This document shows, piece by piece, positions 34,686 through 47,296 of a stretch of 64,000 nt of DNA. Each line of letters opens with the position of its first letter. Within the stretch, counting starts at the first letter, position 1. The stretch covers positions 1 through 64,000 of the forward strand of contig CANTFL010000377.1 of NCBI GenBank assembly GCA_947650285.1, in the 5' to 3' direction. This stretch comes from Hyaloperonospora brassicae (Eukaryota; Oomycota; Peronosporomycetes; Peronosporales; Peronosporaceae). A program made the translations under genes and the position numbers. Under the pieces are notes generated by a model. It searched no databases. It was not told the origin of the DNA and saw only the letters and a list, made by a program, of their open reading frames with translations.

Positions 34686-34916
34686 TTGGGCAAGAATTGT
34701 ATGGTTGTCAGTTTCGACATATTGGATCGAATTAAGCGGAAAAGTGTAGCCTACAGCGCGATCGTGTTAATGATTTCGAAACGGAATATTATTGATGCTG
34801 CTTTAAAATATGCGATGGAAACAGATGCGAATGCAGCCGAATATCTTGGTCTTTTCATAGGGCTCGATCAATTGGACAAGCAAAAGAGGGGGGAATTATT
34901 GAATGTGGCGATTTGA
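34686..34916 (+). pseudogene. Second RNase H-like domain of the plus Gypsy relic
   Basis: The 76-codon frame reads MVVSFDILDRIKRKSVAYSA and, some 25 residues on, TDANAAEYLGLFIGLDQLD. It keeps the first strand with its Asp and the helix with A-EY.GL of a type-I RNase H. The domain lies between the classical RNase H and the integrase. A second, archaeal-like RNase H has been reported for some plant and oomycete Gypsy lineages, which fits. Confidence 0.65.
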
Positions 34917-35939
34917 AGTTGTAGAACTGTCAGATGCTGGATACGATCAATTGCAAAGCACCAGGACTACAGTTGTTACGACAAAAGACACTGCAACGAC
35001 TTCAGTAGTGACCAGAGCACGACTTTCTACGCGCGAAGCGGGAATGGAATCAACGTGCAGAACGACTAGCGAGCACATCCTTGCAACATGAGAGAGTCAC
35101 GAACGTTTCCTCAGATCCAGAGATGCAAGAATTAGTATCATTGAATCCGTTAGATGAGCTGGTCGCGCCGTAAAACGCAGATCGGGCTGCAAAAGCTAAT
35201 GCAATCACTAGATTAGCGTTGAAACGACGCAGACGGCTTGAAGTGTTACGCGAAGAGTCGTAGACCAGATCCGGGTTGAGCAAATTAAGCAGGCGCAATA
35301 GAATGAAGGCTGGATTGCCACCGTCAAGGAGCACTACATAGATAATTTGACATAGTTGATCGTCGTAGAGGAAAAGACATGTGCTTCGAAATCCCCTGAC
35401 TGTAAAGTGAACGAAACAAAATAGCTTCATTTTTACCCCCGATCGTCGGGATCATCTAAAGATCACACGGACATGATCCGCGTCGTGATATCTGAATCAT
35501 TACAGCAGGACGTTTTCTACTAATACCTTAACATCTAGGAAGGTGGTCATCAAGGGATCGGATGAAACTGACCCGCAAATCCGATCTCATTTCCTTTGAA
35601 AAGGACTTAATTGAAGCGTCATCAGTATGTAAGTGAATATGTGGATTGTACGAATGGAAAGGGGTTGCCTGCGATTGATGGTGGTTCACCATAATATCTT
35701 CGAGCTACATACCCATTTCATATGATCGAAATGGATCACTAACATCTCTGCCGCTGTCGGTTAAAGAGAGCACGTAGTTGATGTGATGGATGGATCTAAT
35801 CACGGGATATGTGATTACAGGGTTAGTATTTAAAAATGCGCAGGCGATAGTAGAAGGTTAAGTTTGAAGCCTTTTCCAAAGGTTTGGGGCGAGTGAAGTG
35901 ATACATCACGAACTGTCGACTGCATTTTTGTCAAAACTC

Positions 35940-36470
35940 TATCGAGCACTTTCAAGATCGCAGGACAGAGAAATGTGCTACTATGGCCTATCGAACTCAA
36001 GCGAATGGTACAGCAGAGCGCATGGGGCAGACGCTAACTCGGGTCAGCAATATGTATGACGCAGATGTAGATTAAAAGAATGGTGCTAGTACGTAGAAAG
36101 ACTGAAATTTGCTGTCAATACGGCACAAGATCGCGTACGCGGCGATACGCCGTTTTATCTGGTCCACGGTCAGGACTCAAGATCGACATTGAAGGCAACT
36201 CCGCCCTCTAGAATCACTAACGCACGAAATTCGAACGAGAAAAGATGGCTATACAACACTCAACGTCGGTGCCAGCAAGCAAGAGCAATATTAAATGAGC
36301 GGCTTATGATAACGATCTGATATCGAGCGGATAGACAAAATGCAGATTAGGATCTGTACAACCTATAGTGTGGAATGCAAATTTGGCTCCATTCATATTA
36401 AATTAATGGCGGATACGCCGGCAAGCTTGCACAAATGGAGGATGAAACATTTCAAGTTCTAATCTATGTG
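35940..36470 (+). pseudogene. Gypsy integrase, second half, decayed
   Basis: The reading TMAYRTQANGTAERMGQTL (usual SYRPQANGQQERSVKTV) starts at about 35980. Then come GDTPFYLVHGQDSRSTLKAT at about 36150-36205 and, near 36410-36460, GYAGKLAQMW, the C-terminal motif also present in the minus relic. Confidence 0.8.
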
Positions 36471-39235
36471 TAGAATATGCATATATTTAAGATAGGAGGG
36501 ACTCCATTCAAAGATGTACAGCCGTGCAACTATCCAAGTCAAAACGATTAGTAAAGTTCCAGGACCGGCCGAATAGTGGTTTTGTGATTGGCAGCGGAGA
36601 TAGCGTTGGTATAAAAGAGTCGCTTTTACAGATAGATAGTTGGGAGAGCGAGTTAAATGCAGATGAATGCGAAGTATAGAAGATTTTGGACATGGGGTCT
36701 GGACGCAGGACTTGTCATGGCTAAATACATAAACAGTACCTGGTACGGTGAAGTTACGCATAGATCTGACCTGGATCATTGAAGCCGATTTTACTGTGGT
36801 GACGTCTTAAAAGAGTTCGATCGAGATCGGGTTAGTCGAGATCGTTTCAGGATGATGCAATCTCACGAGGTGGACATTGAATGCTAACGAATGTGGGCGG
36901 ATCTAGATTGACGAAAAAGAGGGTTAATTAAGGTGTTAAACGGGCTATTCGTCATATGAGAATATACTGTATATCGAAAAGATTCATTTACGGCTAGAAG
37001 ATCGGAATCGAAAAAAATAAAGCTAATTTACGTAGAAGAAATTTATAAGATCAAGAATAATTTAAGGTAAATATTTGAGCTATGAAAGTTGAGTTAGCGA
37101 CAACGCGAATATAATTTTGACATACATCCTTGGAATCGGCAATCTAGGGTGGCTCACAGGTTGATAGTGAAACCAAGATTCAAAGGCATAGTGGCATCAA
37201 GCTGTGCCAGAGTTATCAACAGATCAGGAATGTTCTGATCTCTACATCCGAAACCTGGATACCATAATGGCACATCCAATCATGATGGGAGGTGCAAGAA
37301 GAAAATATTTAGCACGATATCCGAATCGCAGCGGACCTCGATCGCACCCTCAAGAGTGGATTGAAGGATCATCGTCTACCGGGATCAAGATCTCGATCGC
37401 CTCTGCATCCTCTGTTTACAGAACTTATCCAATGGAGAGTTACCAAGTGGCTGATCGCGGGAGACGAAGATCGCGTGCGTCGACTACCATAATTTCTATC
37501 GGCTCCGAAAATCGTACTCCTGATACGAGGTGACGAGCTGGTCGAAGTACCCCGTATTAGGAAAATAGATCGGGTGAGGAAAAGCACTATATCAGGGTCC
37601 CGAGGCGCACAACACCTGTACTGGGCCATCGACACCAATCTAGGAGCCCAATTAAGATATAGAAGATATAGTTTTGCTCACCTTGTACAACGGAGACGGA
37701 CATCATTTCGGTTTTGCGAGGTGTCGGGATAAGAAGTAGACGCTCGACTCGGCAACGCTGGTTCAGCTGAATCTTCGCGCCGACCGAATATTGACCTGAG
37801 TAGAAGGTTAAGGCTCGCGATACCTGTTATCACGTTTCCACTTAGCCATACAGGCCTTAACGTGAGGCAGATTTTTACAATCTGAGGGTGTCAGCAACTA
37901 GTCGCCGGAAGGATGAGGGATCTTAGTAAACCTGATTGTTTGTTTGAAATCACTGGAAGCCTTGCCGAAGGGATCCACGCTGGATATTTTGGACTCTGTA
38001 GATCGACAAGGGGCGCTTGAATATAAGTCATCGTATAGAAGATCAGGAGAGCGAGGACTATCCTTCAAGCACCGAATTTAAGCACCTAACGCATGACGAC
38101 GAGTATGAGATTACGATCCAGATAATGGTGTTAGGGTCGCATCTTCACATGCTGTGGATTTTTTTGTCTTCAGAAGCTAGCGAGGCTAAGAGGCGGAATC
38201 TTAAATCAGCTGGCTTGCAGATAGACCGAGCGGTGTTAATATCGTGACGGATCTTGGTATCGCGCGATCTCCTAGAGTCACAAATCAGGGTCGATGGGGG
38301 GTAGAGGCTGAGGATCGAGTGATTCTCTTTGGGACGGTCTGGTTCTGTATAGTCAAGGGATAGCGCGGACGCTTACGGCTGGGTAACGCGAAGTCCAAAG
38401 TTGAAGGACGCGAAGAAGATCCGGGGAGGGATCGACGTCAATTGGGTATAGAACTGTACGAGGCCCCGGTCACCAACGACTCCATGCGATATCGCAATGT
38501 GAGGTGGTATTGGAAATCTCCGTCCCGTTCGGCCGTCAGGTTGGACATCAAGACACAGCTGAGTGAGAACAAGACACATTTCGGAAAATTTCAGCGCAAC
38601 CAATCATTCTACGAAGCTTGGAAAGCAAATTTATCTCGTGTTTGTAGCAACTCAACCTAGAAGTTCTCCGATACGGTCAAAACTGCAACGGAGCTTGTTT
38701 TAGGACTGAAAGTAAGCTTTCTGGTATTGAGGCCTCTTGTCCTATACCCGGAAGAGACGATCCGGAAGCGCATCACGATCGACAACCAATCTTTATTCGG
38801 CCTCATTCATCTGTGTTTGAATCCCGGCTACCTCGAGATTGGTCTTCTCTTGTGTGACTTGAAGCGCTCAGGTGGCCTTCAAAAGCTTCAAATTCAAACG
38901 CGCGGTTTCGGATATCTGGTCCTGGACATCGGCCAGCTCTGCCCGAAAAAAGTCTCAGACCGCTGATATTCTTCCTCGTATTGCGCGCGAAGGCGATTTT
39001 GGTGAAGTGCTTATCGAAAATGATGGACCCGGGGGCCAGCTCACTGAAGGAATAGGTGTTGAGCCGTCAAGTAAAGAGTGACAAGGAGATAAGAGTCACG
39101 AAGGCGACAAGACATTTTGCGGGGAAGACCCACAACACTTACCGACGAGAAACCATCGCTAGAATACCAGTTTAATGGTTTTATAATGTGCTAACAATGG
39201 TCTCGTATCTTATACGCTACAAACTCATGGTGAGC
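36471..39235. other. 3' part of the plus Gypsy relic, no domain recognised
   Basis: Short frames only (37204-37533, + and 38017-38247, + among them). The segment corresponds by position to 24.7-27.8 kb of the minus relic. I could not align proteins between the two beyond vague similarity. Confidence 0.45.
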
Positions 39236-39355
39236 CCGGAACCCTCAAGGTGGACCTCGGATCCTCAAGATGGACCTCGTTTCATACAATGTGGGCCTCG
39301 AGTCTTGCAAGGCGGACCCGTTTGGTGAAGGTGGACGTCGAGCCCACGAGGTCAA
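39236..39355 (+). repeat. Degenerate ~24-bp tandem repeat in the 3' part of the plus Gypsy relic
   Basis: Units of the type AAGGTGGACCTCGGATCCTC are repeated about five times with changes. This is the counterpart of 24310-24700 in the minus relic. Confidence 0.65.
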
Positions 39356-41391
39356 GCTATTACTTTTAAGTTAAGTAAGGAATCAGGAGACGAGGTAAGG
39401 AGATGGTAACGGAATTAAAGCATAGTAAGATATAATAATTACTACTCTATAATCGATCTACTTGGCAAGTCTTCGTCATATTTATAATAATTTGCGCTTG
39501 GTGTGCACGTCTGTTCCGGGGACGGGATATAATCCCCCCCTCAATTTAAATAGTTGCGTAGCAAGACTAAGTGCACGTAAAAATCCAAGATGTAATTAGC
39601 CTGTGGTTTCGTCGATAATTAAATCCTTCAAGATCCGCTATCGGAAGTGGCCTCCCAAAAAATGATTGGCATATCTCCTTTCGGGAACTAGACGTAGTCG
39701 GTCACTCAATATAAAGATAATCGATAGAGATCGTCCCGATGTTGTCAAATGTTGTTCGATATGTTCATCAGACGTACGATATGAATAAGGAAGGAACCGA
39801 GGATGTTGATAATGAAAAATTAAAGATTAAAATTGTGCTTTATGTGGACCACGCATATTGCACGAAGTGTACATCCAAATTGCATTACTTAAACGATCGA
39901 GTTCTATCCGACCGGAATAAGTCAGGGTAAGGCTAGATCAATCGAGACCTATCGAGCTACATACACCATAGTTCGAACATAGTGACATTTACATTCATAA
40001 AATGTGGTTTTAAGTACAATGGGTTTGGTAAAGATAGATGACACTATCGCAAGCATTTTTTGAGTGATGCATTCGTGTTTGCGATCCGCCAGAATTATGA
40101 TCGTAACCATAACCCAGTGCAATCCGATTGCGATGGATATGGGCGGTATAGGATGTGTAATACCGAAAGAAGATATATTAGTCAGGTTAAGGACAGCACG
40201 TGGTAGAAAACACTGACATGGAGATAGGCAAAATCGTTGGTTTGGCATGTCAATTTACCAACATAACCAGGATTTCTTATAAGATCTTAGATACGTTTCC
40301 ACTTCGTCCAAAAGTGTTTGTTTTTTAGCTTTTAGAAAACCGTCTTACGTCCTGCATTTTTTGCGCCGCAAAACTGTATATAAGGCGCTTCAAGAGCAAT
40401 TATGACACCCTCAATTATGATCGGGAACAGTGGACCCTTCAAGGTTCAGACACAAGATCGCGAGACGGCTTATATTATTCAGAAGACATGCGGATCAGGT
40501 TTCAACCTTTGATCATTGGACAAGTCGGGATATAATAGTTCATGGTATCTTGTATCGAGATTTTGGCCTGAACAAACTGTATAAAGTGAAGCAACCCACT
40601 TGCTCACCCCCCTAATTCATTCCTATGCTGATAAAGTTGAACATCACCCTCAAGTTTTCCGAGTCAGTATAACCTGCCCTATTGACGGGTAGACAAGGTG
40701 AGAAACATAAGTATGAACGGAAATGGGCCACTTCGTCATCCGTCGGTCGTCTAGGCGATCGAGGAGAATAAGGATCGCATCAAAAATTAGCATGTATCAC
40801 TACACCACAACTTTTTGTCGACTAGCGCCCTGTGAAATGTTAGTCATACAGAAGATGTTTATCTAGTGCTGTGATTGAGCCTGTTCTAAGGGCTTCCGCA
40901 TTATCGATGGATACTTGCCGCGGTCAACGGATGCGGGCCTACAATAATCTAGTGAGTGGGTTTAGTCAAAATCTATTCTCCCTTCGCATTGAATTACAGT
41001 ACTATTAGACACGCAATCTGTCACTTTGATAAGCAACGTATCAAAGAATGTATCATCCCCCTGGTCATCAAGGGACTGTGGCTGTATAATAAACGCAATG
41101 ATTGTTGCATTCGCAAATTAACTTCATAAAGCTGTTAAACGTGTCTGTAAGGTTACCCTACCCTGATGTTACGTTAGATCTGCCATTACGTACAGCTACT
41201 ATAACTTCGAAACAATTTCGAACGTGGAACCTTAGTATTTTTCAGCGATGCCATATCGTTTAGCGCACTGATTCATGATACAAGGCAAAATCATCTCCCA
41301 AAATATTTGTTGCACTTTATCTGGCAGCACTTGCCCCCTAAACAATCGCTTGCAATCATCACAGTAGTTTTTGCTCACAAGATAGCACAAA
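39356..41391. other. No gene recognised
   Basis: Probably the decayed 3' end of the plus Gypsy relic and unrelated old sequence. The C run at about 39534-39541 and the AT-rich tail give no clear LTR boundary. ORFs are short. Confidence 0.45.
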
Positions 41392-41839
41392 TGTAACGGG
41401 GCACGCCTTGTGTCAATTCGACACAAGTTTGTGTGCACCCGACGTCACGTACACGTGGCGCGAGGAAGAGCATCGAAGTGGGCAGAACTTAAAAGATCTG
41501 TCGAAGGAAAGAAGTAGAACTGTATTCAATATTGTTATGTTTCTTGATAAACCATCTGCGATCTTGAGCTAACTATATTAAACTACAATCTCCTATGTGG
41601 TTTTCTTGCTCACCACCCATTGAGCGCGTCCAGCAGCGATTGGTGGTTAATCTGGTTGATGTACCGTGAACATCAACCATCAGGTGGATAAACCCATCAA
41701 AGAAATATTACTGTCGGGGGTAAGAGTCCCTAAACCATAATCCTTACGGGTAATGTCAATTGAACATTATATAAATAGACAATGTCCAAAAATTGATACA
41801 AAGATATCTATTATTATGTAACGGGCTCACCCCGTTACA
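41392..41839 (-). repeat. Solo LTR, family B/C variant, minus orientation
   Basis: It runs from TGTAACGGGGCACGCC to CACCCCGTTACA, 448 bp, and is related to the LTRs at 16.5 and 21.1 kb (shared CTACAATCTCCTATGT, GCGCGTCCAGCAGCGATTGG) but clearly more different. Internal stems are visible, such as CTTGTGTC.GACACAAG and GTTGATGT.ACATCAAC. The flanks (ACAAA, ACAGG) do not form a convincing duplication. Confidence 0.88.
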
Positions 41840-42534
41840 ACAGGTCCGTGGGCTATGGAAACTTGGCAATTCTGTAGTCTATATTGACGGAAACGGCTGA
41901 ATTGGCACAAATTTACCATAGGCTGAAGTCTCCATGGTCTACCTTTTAAAATAACTTTGTAATTATACTAGCATGAGGCGGAACAGATAAATCGGATAAA
42001 ATCACCCACAAGACACATAATAAATGTTTTGACTCCTGTTTGATCGTAGGTCGGTTATAAGCGTAATAAGGCTAAAACGTATGGTGTGTACTGAGTGTAA
42101 GCGTGTGTATAACTAGCTGCTTAAAAACATTTATTACGCAAGTTACTACTCTTTATTTAGCACGCTGCGCTTCAAATTTTTTCTCCTTAACAGGCCTTAA
42201 GGCTGTCTTTCTACAAAAAATATTGGTTTGTGAAGGTTAAGCTCTACAGCCATAGGCTGTAGCACGATCAGCCGAATATGTAATGCTAAAAATCACCTTG
42301 ATTGCATTTTCTGCTGTGGCTTCGTCGAGGGTGACGTACTGTGGTAAAGGTTGTATCTTTTAACTTCTTAAGATAATAAATTTCAGGTCGATGGTAGTGT
42401 TAAGTCACGCATATAGCAGCATATGGTATGGGCTATATCAACAGTCAGGATCTTTAAGGGTTTTTTGTTATCAAAAACGCTTTCTGTTCGCTAACCTGAT
42501 AGTGTAGCTGTATCGCATACTTTACGTTCACATA
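41840..42534. other. No gene recognised
   Basis: AT-rich sequence between an LTR and the dispersed repeat. The small stem CTACAGCC.TA.GGCTGTAG at about 42243-42261 is the only structure seen. Confidence 0.4.
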
Positions 42535-43202
42535 AAATAAATGCTGTATGAGCTAGAAATTGTAGCATGGTGTACGTCATTCTTCGAAACGATTAACATG
42601 GCACTTTTGCCTGTCACACCGATGTTCTTCCTCAGGCGTTTAACAACTTTTATTCCATACATAAACTATAAAAAAGACTTCACGATTGTCGTGATGGCTA
42701 CACAAATACCAGAATTTGCGGATGAATTCCTACCGTTGTACAAATCACAAATTAATGTTTGGCGTAAAAAAGCTCTGTACCCGTGTGTTGATTAAAGTAT
42801 AATCCATTACACTGATGACGGGTGGAAGCATCAGACGTAACCCCACACCACAAGAGTGTGGAGAGGATCGCAAACAGCGAATCGGAAATCGGCATGTTGA
42901 CTGCCAAACGGGAGCTATATATAGTATAGTGAAGTCATTGTATACTTCTTTATTACCCTTACTAAAACTGTATTGATGTACATACCAGCATGTTGCCACC
43001 TCATAATTACCAGACATTGCGTGCATATGGCCTTCACGTTGACTTTATCGGCTGACAGTACGGTTTATATCATCTATGGGTAGTATATGCACCTACTACG
43101 AAGCACATTACCATTCATTCTAGTATTCTTGGATACTATTCGCTATTGTAATAGTGCTGGATTTAATCTGCTACGGTAATATATACGCTGATAGTTGTGT
43201 CA
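42535..43202 (-). repeat. Dispersed repeat, copy 2 (inverted partner of 15399-15935)
   Basis: The reverse complement matches copy 1 in two blocks, with ~160 bp (about 42760-42920) present only here. The plus-strand frame 42541-42795 (84 codons, LPVTPMFFLRRLTTFIPYI, then DEFLPLYKSQI) is better preserved than its homologue in copy 1. I do not recognise the protein. Flanking TSDs are not visible. Confidence 0.75.
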
Positions 43203-46200
43203 CATACCAGTATATGTTATAGCCCCTATCGATTAAAGTTCCATTCTCTTTTGATGAATTGCAAAGCGATTCGGTATCGTAAATAAATGATATCATATCT
43301 ATGTGCGACCAGACGCCCTCTATAAATGTAAATTTACTGTGTCAGATGTCATTTAGAAGGGCCGTCAAAAATAGGTGCTGAATAAATCTAAGAAGTAAAT
43401 GTATGACGAAATCTAATGCTACGATAATATTTAAACATGTTTTAAGGAGGAGTGTAACATTTCGAGAATACTATCTAATGATACTAAGTGAGCATCCATG
43501 GGTAGCAAGTAGTCGATAAGTGCACGTGACACAGTATAGACCATTACATTGGCTAGAATGGCACAATCTGTGACTGAAGCGTTCAGCTGATGGTCATCAG
43601 AGATTATTCATAAGAATTTTGGTTGTAAAATATAAGGAGGTCTATAAAACATTTTGCATACATTCTTTCACTACACGACTGCAGCCAAATTCTTACCCAG
43701 CCGAGCATCATGGCTTCTTCTGTCCGGAAAATAGCACACAAAATGTACATTAAGCTTGAATGGACATATCTGCACTTTGTGCAGCGCATCTGGCAAGTGC
43801 GAGGTGGGCGAAAGCTGACCATGCCCCAACTCATTTGCAGCAAAACAGGACGCGATATAACATACTCTACCAATGATACAACGATTGCGGCATTACGAAA
43901 AACCTGGCTTTGCTGACGGGTGTCCTTAGAGAAACACACCTAGCGAGAAACAGATTTGCATGATGCTCATGTATTCAATTTTATAAAGCCGATCCGCGAC
44001 TGGTGTAATGTTTCGATCAATATATAATAAAGAAAGAGTCGTGATAATAGTAAAAAAAGATAAATTTACGGGCCTTCAAGAATTTAAAGTTTTTACTTGC
44101 TTTGATGTCGCTGAACTAACTTGTAGCTGTCTGTGTGATCAAGTTTCAACGAAAACGTATAAGATCAGGTGATGGTGCAATAGTTGGCTCCAGGTCCGCT
44201 CTCATATTACATCCCTCAAATTTTCTTGATCCTATTTATCTCTATCGCACTGAAATGGCAAGTTTCTTGTTCAGCGTTCCGCGTAGTCATTGTAAATGAG
44301 AATGGCGGCGGCGTTCGTTTAGGTCCAGTCAGTTAGGTGCGTAAGAGTCCAGGCAGATAAGTAAGTGGAAGTGAGCAAAATAGCTTTGCGTACGTTTTTG
44401 ATCTATCCCCGTTTGCTAAAAATTTCGGCACATAATTTATCTTGCGACGGTGAGGGTAGTTAATAATCACGAGTACACCGACACGAATGGATAGAAGATT
44501 TATTTGTCTTTTTTCGTACAAGCGGCTACATCTAGACACTAATCGAAAAATAGGTATGTAGCGGATCATTGTAAATATCGAAGACATTATCGTCTATCGC
44601 GGCATGGGCACAGCGCCCGACTACATGACGCTTTGAAGAAGAGGTAAAGTCACTACGTATGATATTTACATGAGAAATACCTTGTCTATATCCGGGAACA
44701 CACGTACCTAGTAAGTGTCGATTAAATATAGAGCTCGTCGTGTGCTGGATGAATTTGATTATAAGTGGAGACGCCTATTATGTTTAGAACGGGTGACTTC
44801 AATTCGATCAGTCCTTTGCCTTTTTTAATTACCACACTACATTCAATCACTCATGCTTCTCGAAATAATTTAGCCTCCTTCCCTCCCATGCATACGATTT
44901 AAACGATCAGCAGTCATTGATTTTGGTGCCTTCCAGTTTATGCCATCTTGTACATTGCATTGCGGATGCTACACAACTTCGCAAAAACATAATACTTTTT
45001 ACTTATCTACCAACAGAGGCAGTGGTTCGGCACGACTTGGAATCCCAACTTACGCGGGTATGGAAGTTTATTTCACAGCTCTTGTTGTTGTATAATATAT
45101 CAATCAAAATTGGGAGAACGGAATTTCAAGTCGATTTTGATGTATAATTGTATGCGTGTCTCAACCATTTTGGATCTTTTTCGAGAAAACCGAATGGAAG
45201 ATTAACACGGCGTACAAAGCATCATTTTTTGTTGCAGGATTTACGAATGGGAGATAATACGGTTAACACATAGCATAAAATGCGGTAGCTCTGCATTCTG
45301 CTGATACACGGCAAACGGTAGTCATCTTGCTCGAGCTTGGTACGATTGAAAATAGAATCCAAAGCAGAGGCGATCTTTTCGGTGCTCAAAGAAGGGTACA
45401 CCAGTTACGAATTTGCAACATCGATAGCAGCCAGAAGCCTAACTTGGTAACAAAAAATTTCGGGCTGCTATCGATTTAACAAGTTGATGAATGATGTACT
45501 ATTTATGAATGAGCGCACAAAGAGTCGCAACATTAGCGGTGAGGAGCCCATATACGCAGTTCCAAAATTCTGTTAGGAGAAAGGCTTATCAAACTGTGCG
45601 CGTACACGAGCCCATCATGTGTTTAATGAGTCCTGCGAGAAATATATGTTGGCTGCACATTCTTTAAATGCAGCCATGAGACGGTGGAAATTGCGGCACA
45701 TGTAAAGTAGATTTGCTCACCGTGGTTGTCATTTTTAGTCGGCCTAGATCGCACTAGCTACTTGGTTATACAAGACGAACAGCGATGAGCAGCGACATGG
45801 AAATGAGGACATTTGTTGCAGGCAAGTCACCATTTGGCCCACAGATCTCATTTAAGTGACCATGCGAATTGTATGTAGAACAGTAGAATATCAAGACGTG
45901 TGCAATTTGCGGCAAGATATGGCTCTGAGATCGATAGTTTATTATAGCATACAGATTAGCGCTACCATAGCAGATGCAGCTGTTCATATTGTCAATGGCT
46001 TTGCGTGTTGCAGTCGGAAGAATTGGCAGGGCGTATTGTGCTCGATCAAAGGTGGCATGTTTCCGCCGACTATAACCTTTATTCACCAGCATGCATACTC
46101 CACGATTTGTAATACTGCGTGGTATTTTACCTCTCTTTTTTCAGAAATAAGTGCGCTGCTCCTTTCATAGCGAGAGAACGATTGTACAATGTGCTAGGTA

Positions 46201-46270
46201 TTGCAATAATGTGCTAAAATTTCATCTTGCACGTGATACAAAGTCAAATAGGTGTGGTCCACGCCAAGCT
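43203..46270. other. No gene recognised upstream of the dehydrogenase gene
   Basis: AT-rich, with short frames only (for example 43604-43939, - and 45856-46170, +), none with a motif I can name. The last few hundred bases should contain the promoter of the dehydrogenase gene. Confidence 0.45.
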
Positions 46271-46273
46271 GGA

Positions 46274-46289
46274 GGGGGGGGGGGGGGGG
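46274..46289 (+). repeat. Homopolymer of 16 G shortly before a start codon
   Basis: Sixteen consecutive G lie 25 bp upstream of the ATG at 46315, inside the expected 5' UTR or core promoter. The exact length may be uncertain, since such runs are error-prone in sequencing. Confidence 0.9.
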
Positions 46290-46314
46290 AGCAAAGAGAA
46301 TTATTGTCGATCCT

Positions 46315-47296
46315 ATGGCTTTGTCCTCACGCGTTGCCATCATTACCGGTGCAGCATCTGGCCTCGGCCGCGCGACAGCTAATCGACTCGTGCAAAATGG
46401 AGCGCGCGTAATTTTATGTGACCTGCCGAGCAGCGAAGGAGTCAACGTCGCAGAAGAACTTGGCAATTCGTGCCGCTTTAGCCCCACCGATGTAAGTGAG
46501 TAATGAATCAGCTTTACTAAATGCTTGCTCATGTGGGATAAGGTAACTAATGTGATTGAAGAGTAGGTGACGCGCGAGGAAGACGTAACGGCGGCTCTAG
46601 ACCTGGCAGAATCGGTCTTTGGTGAGCCCGTGAATACAGCTGTGAATTGTGCCGGTATCGCCCTGTCTATCAAGACACTGAGCAAGAAAGGCGTGCATCC
46701 GCTACGCCACTTCCAACGAACTCTTGACGTCAACACGATCGGGACCTTTAACGTCGCTCGCCTTGCAGCCGAACGGTAGGAGTTGAAGGTTATTGGTATT
46801 ATATCAAGAAACTGAGTCAGAGTCGTTGTCGAATAGCATGTCCAAAGCACAACCCGGGCCTGACGGAGAGCATGGCATTATCATCAATACTGCCAGCATC
46901 GCTGCGTATGAGGGGCAAATTGGACAAGTTGCGTACGCCGCTAGCAAAGCAGCCATCGTCGGAATGACGCTTCCTCTTGCGAGAGACTTGTCTCCTCTCG
47001 GTATCCGTGTGAATACCATTGCGCCAGGTAATACGAAGAAGTTTGTCAGTTCGTCACTGCGTGCTTGCGTCATAAAGATAACATCACATGTTTACGCTGC
47101 AGGTCTGTTCATGACGCCGCTTCTGGCGGGACTTCCTGAGAACGTGCAAAAGGAACTAGGTGACCGCGTTCCATTCCCTAGCCGTTTAGGAAACCCCGAA
47201 GAGTACGCTCAGTTGGTACATGCTATCATTGACAATCGAATGATTAACGGTGAAACGATCCGTCTCGACGGCGGGCTTCGCATGCCGCCAAAGTAA
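46315..47296 (+). CDS. HSD17B10: 3-hydroxyacyl-CoA dehydrogenase type 2-like SDR (HSD17B10 family), four exons
   Basis: A mitochondrial NAD-dependent short-chain dehydrogenase. Family members oxidise 3-hydroxyacyl-CoA in fatty-acid and isoleucine breakdown, and the animal enzyme is also part of mitochondrial RNase P. Proposed exons are 46315-46491, 46567-46775, 46837-47027 and 47103-47296, with GT..AG introns of 61-75 bp and the frame kept. This gives 256 residues (human form 261). Visible are the cofactor motif TGAASGLG (11-18), NCAG (86-89), catalytic Ser149, Tyr162 and Lys166 (YAASK), [11 protein letters not shown] and the C-terminal [16 protein letters not shown]. The second intron (46776-46836) is fixed by homology to the animal protein (AAER-MSKAQ). 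No disruption is seen. No upstream extension encoding an obvious mitochondrial presequence is present; animal homologues also use an N-terminal uncleaved signal. Confidence 0.93.

Larger units (their letters stand above)
33180..39360 (+). mobile_element. Decayed Ty3/Gypsy element, plus orientation
   Basis: RT (33255-34000), RNase H (34190-34600), second RNase H (34686-34916), integrase (35940-36470), a ~2.8 kb 3' part and a tandem repeat (39236-39355) follow in order on the plus strand. The domain spacing mirrors the minus relic at 24.3-31.4 kb. Nucleotide similarity between the two is low, so both are old or were different copies to begin with. No intact frame remains. Confidence 0.75.
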
